Below, piece by piece: positions 27,093 through 38,212 of a stretch of 64,000 nt of DNA. The translations under genes and the position numbers were made by a program. Under the pieces are notes generated by a model, which saw only the letters and a program-made list of their open reading frames with translations, was not told the DNA's origin and made no database searches. How positions within the stretch are numbered: position 1 is the first letter of the stretch; each line of letters opens with the position of its first letter. The DNA comes from Camillea tinctor (taxonomy: Eukaryota; Ascomycota; Sordariomycetes; Xylariales; Xylariaceae), in the NCBI GenBank assembly GCA_022578605.1, contig MU394051.1, forward strand, positions 310,001 through 374,000, written 5' to 3'.

Positions 27093-27987
27093 GGGAATGC
27101 CGAGCCAGTATGGAGCTCTATAAAAAGCCTGGAGCTATGCCACCAATCGAAACCGCTAAGTCTGAAAAGTTGGTATTATCGTGTTGCCATGAGATATCTA
27201 AAACGAACAATGAATTGGAAAAATGCGTATCTCGACACCTTGCTATTAGGTCTAAGAAAAAATAAAAAAGGAGAAAATAGAGAGTATGGTTGGTGGTATG
27301 AAGATTCTTAGTTATGACCAAGGAGGTGAATAGCTTTAGCTATAGTCGAAGAAATTATGGATGGGCGGATGGATGGATGGATGCAGGTGAAGCCAAGGTA
27401 GGTAAAGTATGGGAAGTAAGTTAAGGTTAGTCTAGAGCATATTCATTAATGTAGATTATGTAGGTAGGTGCTAGTAGTGTGGCAGAGGTAGTGTAGCTTG
27501 TCATAGATGACGTTGTTCAATTGGATCGTAGGGTAGGTAGGTACTATGTAGGCACCTTGTAGGGTGGAAAAAAGAAGAAGATATAAAAAAAAAGTCGGAT
27601 TTAGGTTAGGCATATACTCGTTGTAGGTAAGCAGTGTATGCATGTAGTACTACAAACACCTGCACAAAGGGAACAACCCCTGCCATGCCTGGCCTTTGCG
27701 ACCTAAGCAGCTAACGTAGCAGCGCAATTATGTTACACTAGCGTCCTGTAACGGCAAGCTATAGCGTCTCTATTAAATGCAACAGCATCAGCGCATCCAA
27801 CACGCAAACCAATTTATTCTTATTACAACTTCAATATAGCTATTACACGCCAGGTGAGATCTTACTTTCGTCCGGTATTTAAAAATTATACATTGAGGCT
27901 CTGAAGGATCCACCTAATCATCAACTAGTAACACTACCTAAGTAATAACATTAAGACCATGACCATTAACATACCTAAGTTCATCCT
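27093..27987. other. Intergenic, promoter of the DUF155 gene and 3' side of the oxidoreductase gene
   Basis: Contains a GGAT run (27363-27382), several GGTAGGTA stretches and A-rich tracts. No gene seen. Confidence 0.55.
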
Positions 27988-29427
27988 TTAACCTTCGATC
28001 AAGTTGGTTTCAAACTTGAACCCAGCAGCATCCAACCTATCGATGTACTTTTGGCCTAAGCACGCGGGCGTATACACGCCTCCTTCCAGACCAATATCAT
28101 CTTCCAACAGTGTTCGAGCGGCTTCACACAACAATGTGGCCGTCACTAGCTCTATGTTAGCGAGGTCGTCCTAGACCAAAACTGAAAAAAAAAAAAAAGG
28201 AACAACTTACAAAAATACATGCTCCCGTGATAGGTTGCCTTGGAGATGGCTGTCTTTCCACATTTCTCTTTAGGTAAGTCTGGCGTCGCCACTCCCCGAA
28301 ACTCGACGTAGTCCTTCGCTGCAGCATCGCGATCTGGCCCTTCGCCCGGCTGGAACACTAGCTTGCGCATCAACTTCCTGAATGGAGGGCAAAATATGAG
28401 CAGAGCGCCGCCGATTATGTAACTATAATGTGCGGCAATCGCTGTAGCGAAGTTTTTCGTTTTTATGTATTCCCGGTACGTGAACTTAGAGCCGTAAGAG
28501 TGTTTCCGTAGAGTAGGAACATGTTCGAAAAGGCCCCAGGTACGCTGGACTACTGCCGTATCTGTCCCGCCAGCGACTGACGTAGTCAGGAGACCGAGGT
28601 TAGGTACCTTGTATATCCCTGTCAATCTGGACAGCAGAGAAGCCTTTGGGGCACGGCTTGAGCTGGGAACAGGTGACAAGGCGAATGGCTTGTGAGATGC
28701 GGCGACTTCTTTCCTATGGAATACCTCGAATAGTGAAAATACTGTGTTCAATGTACCTCCGGAAGGCGCCGCACTGAATGATGTTAGTTCTGAGAGCATT
28801 ATCGATTTTGAACAACGGCGGGCTTACTGGAGCTCATGAATATCCACCACGACATCACTGACTGGGGCAGACAACTCGGACTTGACAAAAGACGCCAAGG
28901 AGAATGTGACTAAGTCTGAAGGTGCCGATTCAACGCCGGACTGAGGCAGCAAGAGGGCACCGGATTTCTTTGCTGCGGCTTCATACTTGCCGATCATCTG
29001 CATATGCCATACTACTTCGCCGGTGCAGTCGATGTAGTGAGTTCCCGTCTCTGCACATGCCTTGAAAGCGTGCTCTCCGTAGCGTGAGTATGGCCCGACG
29101 GTCGTGATGAGAATAAACGTTTTCTTGGCCAGTGCAAGCAGCTCGGCGTCGTTCAGGTTACATATCTCAATCCCAGGCGCCGGGCGGTCCAAGTTCAAGG
29201 CCTTGCATTCTCGGACAACATTTTCTAGTTTATCGGCAGAGCGGCCAGCTATAGCCCACTTCAGGTCTGTTGAAAAGTGCGTGGCGATATACTCGGCCAC
29301 CATTTGCCCTGTATAGCCTTTCCGTATGTTAGTTACCATTTTCAACCAACTGATAGGAGGAAGGGTATTTACCAGACGCCCCGAACACCACCAAGTCGTA
29401 CTGGCGGGAGTGCTTTTTGATCGACAT
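27988..29427 (-). CDS. Saccharopine dehydrogenase-like oxidoreductase (SCCPDH / trans-acting enoyl reductase family)
   Basis: Four exons, complement of 29373-29427, 28828-29317, 28211-28773 and 27988-28145, join in frame to 421 aa, close to the usual length of about 420-430. Exon 1 ends inside the Rossmann dinucleotide-binding motif VVFGASGYTG, which is completed across the 55-bp intron. HYIDCTGE and the SGVESAPSD segment are characteristic of the SCCPDH family. A short hydrophobic stretch (about residues 315-330, YIIGGALLIFCPPF) matches the family's lipid-droplet/membrane-contact region. The C-terminus GGVYTPACLG is conserved. It probably binds NAD(P)(H); the substrate is unknown, and this is not the lysine-pathway enzyme Lys9. 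The third intron was placed at the acceptor before 28145, because earlier AGs would create a stop. Divergent from RPL43. Confidence 0.92.
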
Positions 29428-30526
29428 CTTAGGCAAAATATCTGTTACGAGAGGGAGTGTTCTGAGGGAAAGGAAGAGATAGAAGGGGAAAAACAAAAAA
29501 AACAAAAAGGAGAAGGAGTAGAAGGACTAGACGGAGGGAACACTTCAGCGGTAGCTATATGTCTTAGATACGCTTTGACGAGATGCACAAGGTATACTTA
29601 TATGCCGGCAGGACTAAGAAGCGAGCTCGGCCCGGCCTATCAAAGGAGCAGCTACAGAATAGATATACGATATTTGGAAAGTGTCCCGGGACGAAACTCA
29701 GAATACGGGGAGTTGAACATTCTCATTTTACTCGTACATATGCTCCGGGGAGACGAATCATGCCAATGTGTATTGATAAAGTCTGTGGTTTGTAGCAAAG
29801 TTCTTCTAAGTCGGTGACTGTCACGCACTAGGCATGGTATATTAGCCGTGATGGGAATCATCGCCGTCTATGCCTCGGGGCTAGATGTCCAGAAGCAAGA
29901 GGTGTTCCGTGTTTCGCGAAGATCAATCAATGAGTTTGTCATCGGATGCATGTCTACAAAAGTTAAACATGCCGGCCAAGGGACCCATTTGCGGACCACT
30001 TGTGCCTCGGAACCTTTTCCTTTATGCCATTTCGGCAATTGAACCCCTGGGACCAATGAGCGCCGAAGATAACGATGCTATCCGGGACCCCACTGATCGG
30101 AGCAGGGATCTATGGTATGGATTAGGTAAAGTAAGGACGGGCTGGACGGATCCGTACAAAGGCAGGCAGAACAAGGACAAGTTGAAACGGTGAAGTCACG
30201 TGAAACAGTTCTGGAAGCTAGTGGGTACCTTAGTACCTAAGGCATCATTGATAGAGTAATTGACCCCGCTAGTCATGTGACCATTGTGGTCCGAGCTCGT
30301 TGGGGCTTACTCGCTTAAGCACCCACCACCATTTGAGTGCCTCGGGGCGCTTCTTTGTGCGCAAAAAATTCAAAAAAACCAAATTGACTCCACCGAAATT
30401 CTAAGCTCCCGCTCGAGAAAGGAAATACCTGAAATCTGACCTTGACCACGGTCCGCTAATCAACACCTCACCATCACCTATCGCAGTTCGGTACTCTAGA
30501 AATCGGATTCACGTACCTCAGTCAAG
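29428..30526. promoter_or_regulatory. Divergent promoter region between the SCCPDH-like gene and RPL43
   Basis: A 1.1-kb spacer. A purine-rich stretch at 29455-29540 is the pyrimidine-rich leader of the oxidoreductase when read on the minus strand. Close to RPL43 are an imperfect TACCTTAGTACCTAAGG palindrome (about 30226-30242) and a CT/CA-rich leader. Small open frames at 29326-30193 show no family resemblance and are taken as chance. Confidence 0.5.
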
Positions 30527-31343
30527 ATGTCCAAGCGAACCAAGAAGACAGGTCCCGTCGGAAAGTACGGTACCAGGTAAGTAACGACGATATATACATA
30601 TATATATCTTTCCTATATTTGTTTTGGTCTCTGTCGACAGCTCGCCTCGTTGTCGCTTTGCTCTGCTCTGCTATATGAGTTCGAAGAGATGCAATGATGG
30701 CCACGGAGGCCCCTGAATGGAAAAGAAAGAAAGAAAGAAAGTTCAAAAAGAATAAAAAAAATTACAAGAACAACAAAACACAATGGCCAGCGTGTAGTTC
30801 TTTTTACACCTGCTAATACTATGATTCGATAGATACGGTGCCTCGCTCCGTAAGCAGGTCAAGAAGATGGAAATCTCCCAGCACGCCCGATACACATGTT
30901 AGTGATGTCACGAAGAAATTCGTCCCCCCCTTTTCATGGTCAATGCAGGTTGCTAATTTACCGTAGGCACATTCTGTGGCAAGACCACGGTCAAGCGATC
31001 CAACGTCGGAGTAAGAGATTGAACATTCTCTCTCTCTCTCTATTGAAGCCTTTTACTTACTGTGAATCAGATCTGGGACTGCCGGGGATGTGGTAAAACT
31101 GTTGCTGTAAGTTTATCAGACACTTAGGATATTGTAATATCGATATTACACGACATGGAGAACGTGGCTAATATTTCTCTCTTTCTCTCAGGGCGGAGCC
31201 TACACTGTCTCGTACGTTCGAATATCATCGATATGAACTCGGGGGAGAAAACGAAGATATACTAACTGTAAACCCCTAGGACCGCCGCTGCCGCCGCCAT
31301 GCGATCAACCCTGCGAAGATTGAGAGAGATCCAGGAGGTTTAG
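30527..31343 (+). CDS. RPL43: 60S ribosomal protein L43 (eL43, L37a)
   Basis: Structural protein of the large ribosomal subunit. Six exons, 30527-30576, 30833-30897, 30967-31010, 31071-31106, 31192-31211 and 31280-31343, join in frame to exactly 92 aa, the family's standard length. The product begins MSKRTKKTGPVGKYGTRYGA and carries the zinc-binding Cys pairs YTCTFCG and WDCRGCG. It ends in the Ala-rich and basic tail of L43. Exons are only 20-65 nt; exon 5 has 20 nt. All introns are GT..AG and the first, 256 bp, is the largest, as is common in ribosomal-protein genes. No single exon is long enough to stand out as an open frame, so the gene is easily missed by simple ORF scanning. Confidence 0.97.
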
Positions 31344-34300
31344 ACGTGGACCGATGGGCGATGGTATCTTTGCATTTGGGCTTCGGTGTTTGGGGAAAAG
31401 GATTTTACGCATGCCGTTTAAGGTCATGACGACGATCGATTGATGTTCTTCGATCAGCACCAAAAATAAGATCAATCATCACCAAAGCCAACAACAATTG
31501 CTCTGACCAAGTCTTCTTAACTGCTTTGCGCCTTGGAATGGGCTTAGCATCTCATTAGTGTGCCCCGTGAACTTCCGCCCTAAGGTATCCAACATGTCTT
31601 CGGCCTGGGCTATCGAAGGCAGCCTGTTGTGTTATCGATGGGATCATGATATTTATTTAGTCACACTATCAGCGGTGCCGACTTCACGGGGACGCCTAGC
31701 CCGCTGTCCTTCGTCGCGATAGCCGTTTGAAAAAAACTACAAACCTAGGCGATCCTGGGCAATCCGAAATAATTGACGTGGCCATCGGTGCTTTCATGAG
31801 TGACTCCGCGGTTCCATCAGTAACTTTGCTTTAATTATTGGAGGTTTCATGCGACGTGGGTGTGCTGGTGGAAGTGTTCCGCCTAACTATCAGGTGAGTC
31901 ATTGGGATGAACATGCAGTAACCGGTGAATAGGGCCTGGCCTGCTCTATTCTATTCACTATACACTCATAACCGGATGAACTGGCCGACAAGTGTCACGG
32001 ATCATGGAAAACGGCAACTGGATATTTGCGTGTGTATCAAGAGATGGATCTATCCGTTTTCCGGGTTTGCGATTGCGACTCCGTATAATTATGGTCATGG
32101 TCGCATCCGCCAAACAGCATTTTAACCCCTCAGTTGCCGGGCTGCCAGGTCATCGGCGGCGCTCTCACGTGGCGACGTTTTAAAGTCTATAACGATGTCT
32201 ACCTAGTTCCTCCATATATACCCTGTTACGGTTGGTTATACCCTCCCTAAAATCTGTTGCCTTGGTATTGTTTTCATCGACAGGTTTGCAAACTCGGTCC
32301 CTGGAACACGTGTTCTTGAGTACAAAGCTATTCGTCGCGAGAAGACCACGAAGGGAATAAGTGCTTTTTATCGGTTTCTAGACGGACCAAACAAGTCGGC
32401 CGTACGTAACCTGGCCGGATAGGTACCTTGCATTTGGGGAAGTGATGGCGTGAAACCTCCAAGTACAGACGTGACCTTAGTTACCTAAAACTCTGGTTCC
32501 TTCGTCAGCTTGCACCGGGTAGGCTACGCGGTCATTGGGGAGTTCTCGGCTGCAGGCGCGCACAAATGACTTGCTACACCACGACACCCGAATATACCCT
32601 GCTGGACACCTGACAGAAGTAGATCGTGCGCTCGGCAGTATAGTGAGGGGGGGAAGATGAGAGAGAAAAAAAGAAAAAGAAAGAAAGAAAAAACAGCACG
32701 ACCTGCCTGACTAATAAGATGGTTGAAGCCGGCAAAGTCATGGGTCTAAGCACGATTTCTTATTCGCGACAACGGCGATTATTATTATTATTCTTATTAC
32801 TACTATTAGAATCTTTGTCTTATTATCTTATGAGATGGCATTGTACACAGAGTTAGCGCGTCAGTAAAACCAAGGTATGTAGATGAGCTATTCCTTCTAG
32901 ATTAGACGATACCAGCCCCCCTCGCTCCCCCTTGCCTATTCACTCATTCACACAGATACCTCGACGGTCTATTCTGAACATTTGAATGACTGAGTTGCCC
33001 ACCGAGGTCAAGGTCCAAGCCTCCGTCTCACAAGATCATAGGCTTGTGGGAAAGGGCAGGGACTAACTAGCGTTCGGTGTCATCAGCTGATTGGGTCCGC
33101 TTTTGGGCTGCGTGCCTACACTACAACTGCGCTACAGTACTTTTCAGTACCTTACCTACATACATTACAGTACGTACATACAATGTTACATGGTAGGTTG
33201 TATGTCCATATGTACAATACTTACTTCTTACGAGCAGCCCTTTTTAGCTGCAAAGCTGCAGCGCTAAGCTCGACAAGAAATTCAGTTTTTTTGGGGTTAA
33301 CCTCTACGCAGTACGTACCTATCTAATGTACGTACTATGTATGTAGTGGCCCCTCCTTTTCTTTTACGGCTTGCCTAACCAAATTCTATCTAATAACCTA
33401 CTGAACTCTTTACCTTACCTTACTTCTCTATTTTACCTACTCCTACCTATTCACTGTCTCTTTACTTTTAACCCTCTTCCCTGTTTGCCTTTTGCCCTCT
33501 TGCTAGCTCTAATTCACAAAAACCGCCCATTCTTCCATACATATATTATACTTACACTACATACCTAAACCTTATCACATACATTAAATACATACTAAAG
33601 CAACCGTAACGGGCTGTTTTACTTTTTTTTAACCTTTTACCTTTTACCTTTTTACCTACATTCAAATTGCTGGGTCTGTCCATTACGTTAATCAATCAGT
33701 TTATTACAGCGTTCATTACCTGTGCCATTTCGATCAATTTGTTCCTGTTAGCCAACGCACGAACCAAGCAACCAACAATTCCTCTTTCCCCCCTCTCTCT
33801 CTCCCTTCCTTTCCCACAATCCAAAAAGCAGTTCCTGCAACTTGAATTCGTTCTTTTTTGATTTTCTCTTACCCAAGTTTTCCCCGCTATTCCAGAAACC
33901 TTAGTAGGGAAAAAGGCAGAGGAATTAAAAAAGAAAACCCACCATTCTTTTTTAGCATTTGTCTATCTACCTATCTTTACCACCTGCACCCTATCAACCA
34001 AACCCATCAGTCATTCAAGTTTCTGGAACATCAGCTGCCAACGAAAAGTACCTTCAAACATATAAGAGAGAAAACCTTACTACTTTTACTACTACTACAG
34101 CAACAATTACAACCACCACAACAACATTTATTGAATCAGAGAAAAATATTCTTTATTTGATTTGATAAATAGAAGAAGAAGAAGGGGAAGAAAAGGAAGA
34201 ATTTGGTTACTTATTAGCAATAATTCTTCTTTTTTCTTTTTTTCTTTTTGCCTTCATTCAATCAATCCTTGTTCTATTTAAAAAGAGAGGGAGAGTGGGC

Positions 34301-34603
34301 ACTTGATCACTCACACGCACACACACACAAACAAATACTACATAGCGCCCGCGTCACTGTCAATTCACTTACCGAAACCAAAAAAACCCATTGGGTATTA
34401 TTCCCCCCCATTCTCGTCCAATCCACCCCCTCGAGAATTAGCATAGCACCGACACTTTCCTCCGTCAACCAACCAAATTCAACTCACACTGTCTACGGCT
34501 TGCTGCCTCGACTGCAGCAATAACCAGACTTTGGCCAGACTTACATAAAGTGTCATTTATATGTTCTATTACCAGAACCGACAATCTATGAAAACCTGCC
34601 CTC
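31344..34603. other. Intergenic; right part is the promoter and long 5' leader of the RING-PHD gene
   Basis: From 31.35 to 33.3 kb no gene is recognisable; small AT-trinucleotide runs occur at 32780-32810. From about 33.36 to 34.6 kb the + strand is strikingly poor in G and rich in T, C and A, with CTTACC and CTAC repeats, typical of a long fungal transcription leader. Several small open frames (for example from 33371, 33858 and 34248) would act as upstream ORFs if this is transcribed. Confidence 0.5.
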
Positions 34604-36640
34604 ATGGCTGATCAATGCATCGTGTGTCTAGAAAGTCTAGACATCCAGGCCTCGCCGCCTCCACAGGCCGATGGTCTGCAGGCCTCTTCGTCTAAGTCGC
34701 CCGCCAATACCACTGCATCGTCATCCTCACCATCACCACCACCGAAATCGCCACTTCGCACCACCACAAATCCTTCTGCTTCTGACGATGACAATACCAT
34801 TGCCGTCATCCAGATTTGTGGGCATGTCCTACACGACGCCTGTCTGAGGGAATGGACCGGAAAGGCAAACAGTTGTCCCATTTGCCGCCAAGCTTTCCAC
34901 CTCGTGCACGTATATGACAAAGTGGGAGGTATGTTTAACCATTGCTGCACACATATGCACATTTAGACTTCGGCAATGACAATGACAATGACAATGACAA
35001 TGCAAAGCTAACCAAACCCCCCTTCTTTTCAACTAGGCACCGAAATATCCCAATACAAAGTCGAGGACAAGAAACAAGTTGCCGAGTTCGACCCCCAAGC
35101 CTGGTTAGACGAAAATCCCGAAGAAATCGAGGATGAAACAAGACCCTGCCCTATATGTAATCGTGCCGATCATGAGGATGTTCTCCTGCTCTGCGACAGC
35201 TGCGATGCATCCTACCATACTTACTGCGTTGGTTTGGATAGCGTGCCTCGCGGGCATTGGTTCTGTCTAGAATGCTCCGACACGGCCGCTGAGCTGCTCG
35301 CGGGAGAAATATACGGCTCAGACGTGGTAACGGGCGGGCTTGCAGGCTTGAGCGATGGGCAGTCTGACTACCTACCACGCACCCAAGCGACTATGCGGCG
35401 TGCCAGGCAACAAGCTCGCTCCGATGAGTGGCAGGGGGCTTGGGGGCAAATAACAGGTCGCGTCTGGGATGCTTTGAATATTGACCTCGATAACCATGAC
35501 GATGATGAAGCCTTACGTAACTACCGACGGTCGCAACAACGCAGGGAAAGAGAACGACGAGAGTATCAGAGATGGCAGCAACGTCTCAATATTGCGAGTC
35601 GTTTTGGGGCTCGCGATGTTTTCGCCGACAACCTCCCGAATGTCCTTTCTCAGCGTGTCGTGCAACCAGCGCCACCTCCGCCCCAAGAATCGCCAGAGGA
35701 GAAGCAGGCGTGGGGCGCGCTGGAAAAAGCCATGGAGGCTGAAGCCCCTGAGCAAACCACCCCAAATCATCGTAAGCGCAAGTCTCGCTCTGTGACGGCG
35801 TCTCCTGTTGAACCTCCTCAGCAACCAGAGCGGAGACTAAAGAGACCACGGACCAGGCGTGTCCCAGTGCATTCCGAAGCTTCGTCGTCGAGAACAGTAC
35901 CTCTTGTCGAGCCGCCTTCCCATACTCTTTCTGCCCCCGCTGCCGTAGCACCGCCACAGCTCCAAACCTCCCAACCACCGTCGTTTCTTTCCTCGCTTCT
36001 GAAGGAGGTTGAGATGAGCACATCCCCGGAGGACGAGAATGTTCGTGCCCTCTTATTCACGCCTAAACCCATGGCGGATCCGTCGTCTCCGGCCACCTCG
36101 CCTTCCCCATCGGCGCATAGTAGCCCGAGAGCTCTTTCGACGACTCCACCGCCGCGTGGAATTAACGACCGGCCCGGGTCGCCCCTATCTCTAAGCTCTT
36201 GGATCGAACCGGTCTATCCTCCAGCCAACTATATCACCAACAGGAATGGGGGGGACCATAGCGATTCTGAATCTGCACCTCGACAGCATCAAGCAAACGG
36301 GACGGCCCGGTCCCCCGAGATCCGGCAGCCGCGTCCCCGCCGTCAGCAATCGACCAACATTAACACGACGCTATCTGGACCCCATGACGCCTCGCCTATA
36401 CGTGTGACACTGCCATTCGAAATGAAGGAAAGCATTAGCGGCATCGTTAAGGACGCACTTAAGCCGCATTGGAAATCCGGACATATCACAGCAGATCAGT
36501 ATGCTTCCATTAACCGTGATTTAAGTCACAAGCTTTACAAGGAAGTCTCCGAGTCGACGCTTAACGACGATGATCGGAGTCGATTCGAGAAGATCGCGAC
36601 AAAAGAGGTGGCAAGAGCTGTCGCAGATCTCAAGGCATAA
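34604..36640 (+). CDS. RING-H2 and PHD finger protein with PHRF1-like C-terminus
   Basis: Two exons, 34604-34928 and 35037-36640, give 642 aa. The RING ligands are C5, C8, C72, H74, H77, C80, C91 and C94; between the second and third lies a 63-residue Ser/Pro/Thr-rich loop, far longer than usual. A PHD finger follows (C146, C149, C161, C164, H169, C172, C185, C188) with the typical DEDVLLLCDSCD-like core, here HEDVLLLCDSCD. The middle, about 200-560, is disordered and rich in Arg, Pro, Ser and Gln. The last 75 residues (from about LPFEMKESISGIVKDALKPH) resemble the C-terminal SRI-type helical domain of animal PHRF1, which contacts the Pol II C-terminal domain. RING-PHD-SRI order matches PHRF1 as a whole. 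Predicted role: nuclear ubiquitin ligase reading histone H3 and linked to transcription; this is family inference. Confidence 0.9.
34975..35002. repeat. (AATGAC)n microsatellite in the RING-PHD gene intron
   Basis: Almost five tandem AATGAC units inside the 108-bp intron between 34929 and 35036. A length change here would be tolerated by splicing unless it disturbed the branch point. Confidence 0.9.
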
Positions 36641-37869
36641 TCTTGCTATATGGTCATGAAAGGACTCAGCACGACGGACACGTAACTTGGCATTTGTGTG
36701 GCGTTTCTATGGCTTTGACTGAGCATTGTTGTACGGACTAGGCGAACGCCTCGAGCCGTTTATATTATCGAGATACCCTGGCGCAGATGGGTTTTTGTTT
36801 CGCCCTCTTTTTTTTTTCCGAGCTTGGGCTTGGGTTGGCGCTTTCGATACACGGCACATTTTCTTCTTTTTCTATTTAAGCTCGCATAACTTAATGGCGT
36901 TTGGCTTTTGCTCTGTCGGAAGTAAACCGTTTTTCCCCCAAATGTAACAGCTATGAATGGATAGATGGAGGCCCGGGCATGCATATTCTCAGCATGGAAG
37001 CTTTTAGAGAGTACCGTTACACGGTCGGTTTTTACCTGCAGAGCTTCTATTCAATTGTGGTTGGGACACCTTTTTTCCACCTCCTTTTATCTAACGCTCT
37101 CCTCCTCCCCCCCTTTTTTTTTTCACAGTATTGGGCATGTATGATTAGAACCTCTACATAGATATGGGTCGAGGGAAATTCTACTTTGACAAGAGAATAA
37201 ATATACATAATTCGGGCTGCATAAATACTATGAGTTCGCATGAGTTCAATTCTTTTTTTTTTTTTTTTGGTGCGATCTTTTTTGTTCATGCTCATGGGAT
37301 TGTTGAAAACCCGACTTTCGAGGAGTAGGCAATTGGATTGGTACTTACACCACATGTGCCGTGTAAGTGGGGTGCGTAATCACAGTGCAAGTCTAATTAG
37401 CCCACTGTGTAAGTCGTACTAGCAAGCGGCATCATTCCAACGGGCAAGTAGGATGGGATGGGTCAACTACTAACTAACCCTACCGTACGTATTGACGGTA
37501 TATGCAGAGGTACGCAAACTTGAACAATTAATTCTCGCAGTTTGAAAGCTACATATGTATGTATGTACTACTACGACTACCTGAGCTCGGTGAATTTTTT
37601 TTATTTTTTATTTTATTTTCCCCATAGGCTATAGGTTACGATATTCGGGGTTTTCCTTTTCTTTTCGGCCGTTATAGAACTAGAGAAAGGGAGTTGAAGG
37701 TGGGGAAGAGAAGGGAAGGGAAGGGATGGTGGTCTTGAAGAATACCTAAGAACATTGATTTGAGTTTTTTCTTTTCTCTTTCTTTCCTATTTTGCTTCTT
37801 TTCGGTTGGTTGTTCGGTTTTAGTCTTGTTCAGATAAATTGATTAGGAGAACGAGACCGGGTTCGTACG

Positions 37870-37881
37870 TAGTGTAGTGTA
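37870..37881. repeat. Left target-site duplication of the MITE
   Basis: TAGTGTAGTGTA, identical to 38201-38212 on the other side of the element. Confidence 0.75.
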
Positions 37882-38200
37882 CGAAGGCAGGGGCCAAAAG
37901 TCTGCACCCTTCGGTACGCACGACCTTATTTGCCAAGATAGCCAAGGCTTTAATTGCAGCTGATAACAGCTGTAAAGAGTCAGAATTAAGTTAGCCACTA
38001 TTTACAGTTTTATAATTATAAAGCATATGCACTAATCCTCATTAATTTATAGTAGGTATTTGCAGTAAAGACGCTATATTTATAGCAGAGCTAAACTTGC
38101 AGCTGGTTTTCGGCTGGCAACAGCTGATTTTGGTCCTTGGCATCCTTAGCAAATAAGGTCGTGCGTACCAAAGGGTGCAGACTTTTGGCCCCTGCCTTCG
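37882..38200. mobile_element. MITE, non-autonomous DNA transposon, 319 bp
   Basis: Terminal inverted repeats of about 56 bp (37882-37937 and 38145-38200) start CGAAGGCAGGGGCC and agree at 54 of 56 positions, with further imperfect pairing inwards (CCAAGG, CAGCTG units). The element is flanked on both sides by the same 12 bp, TAGTGTAGTGTA (37870-37881 and 38201-38212). The interior has no coding frame and is AT-rich. The flanking repeat is built of TAGTG units, so the true target duplication may be the whole 12 bp, a shorter part, or only TA as in Tc1/mariner-like elements. The superfamily is therefore not assigned. The near-identity of the arms suggests recent movement. Confidence 0.9.
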
Positions 38201-38212
38201 TAGTGTAGTGTA
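38201..38212. repeat. Right target-site duplication of the MITE
   Basis: TAGTGTAGTGTA, identical to the 12 bp at 37870-37881. Confidence 0.75.
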
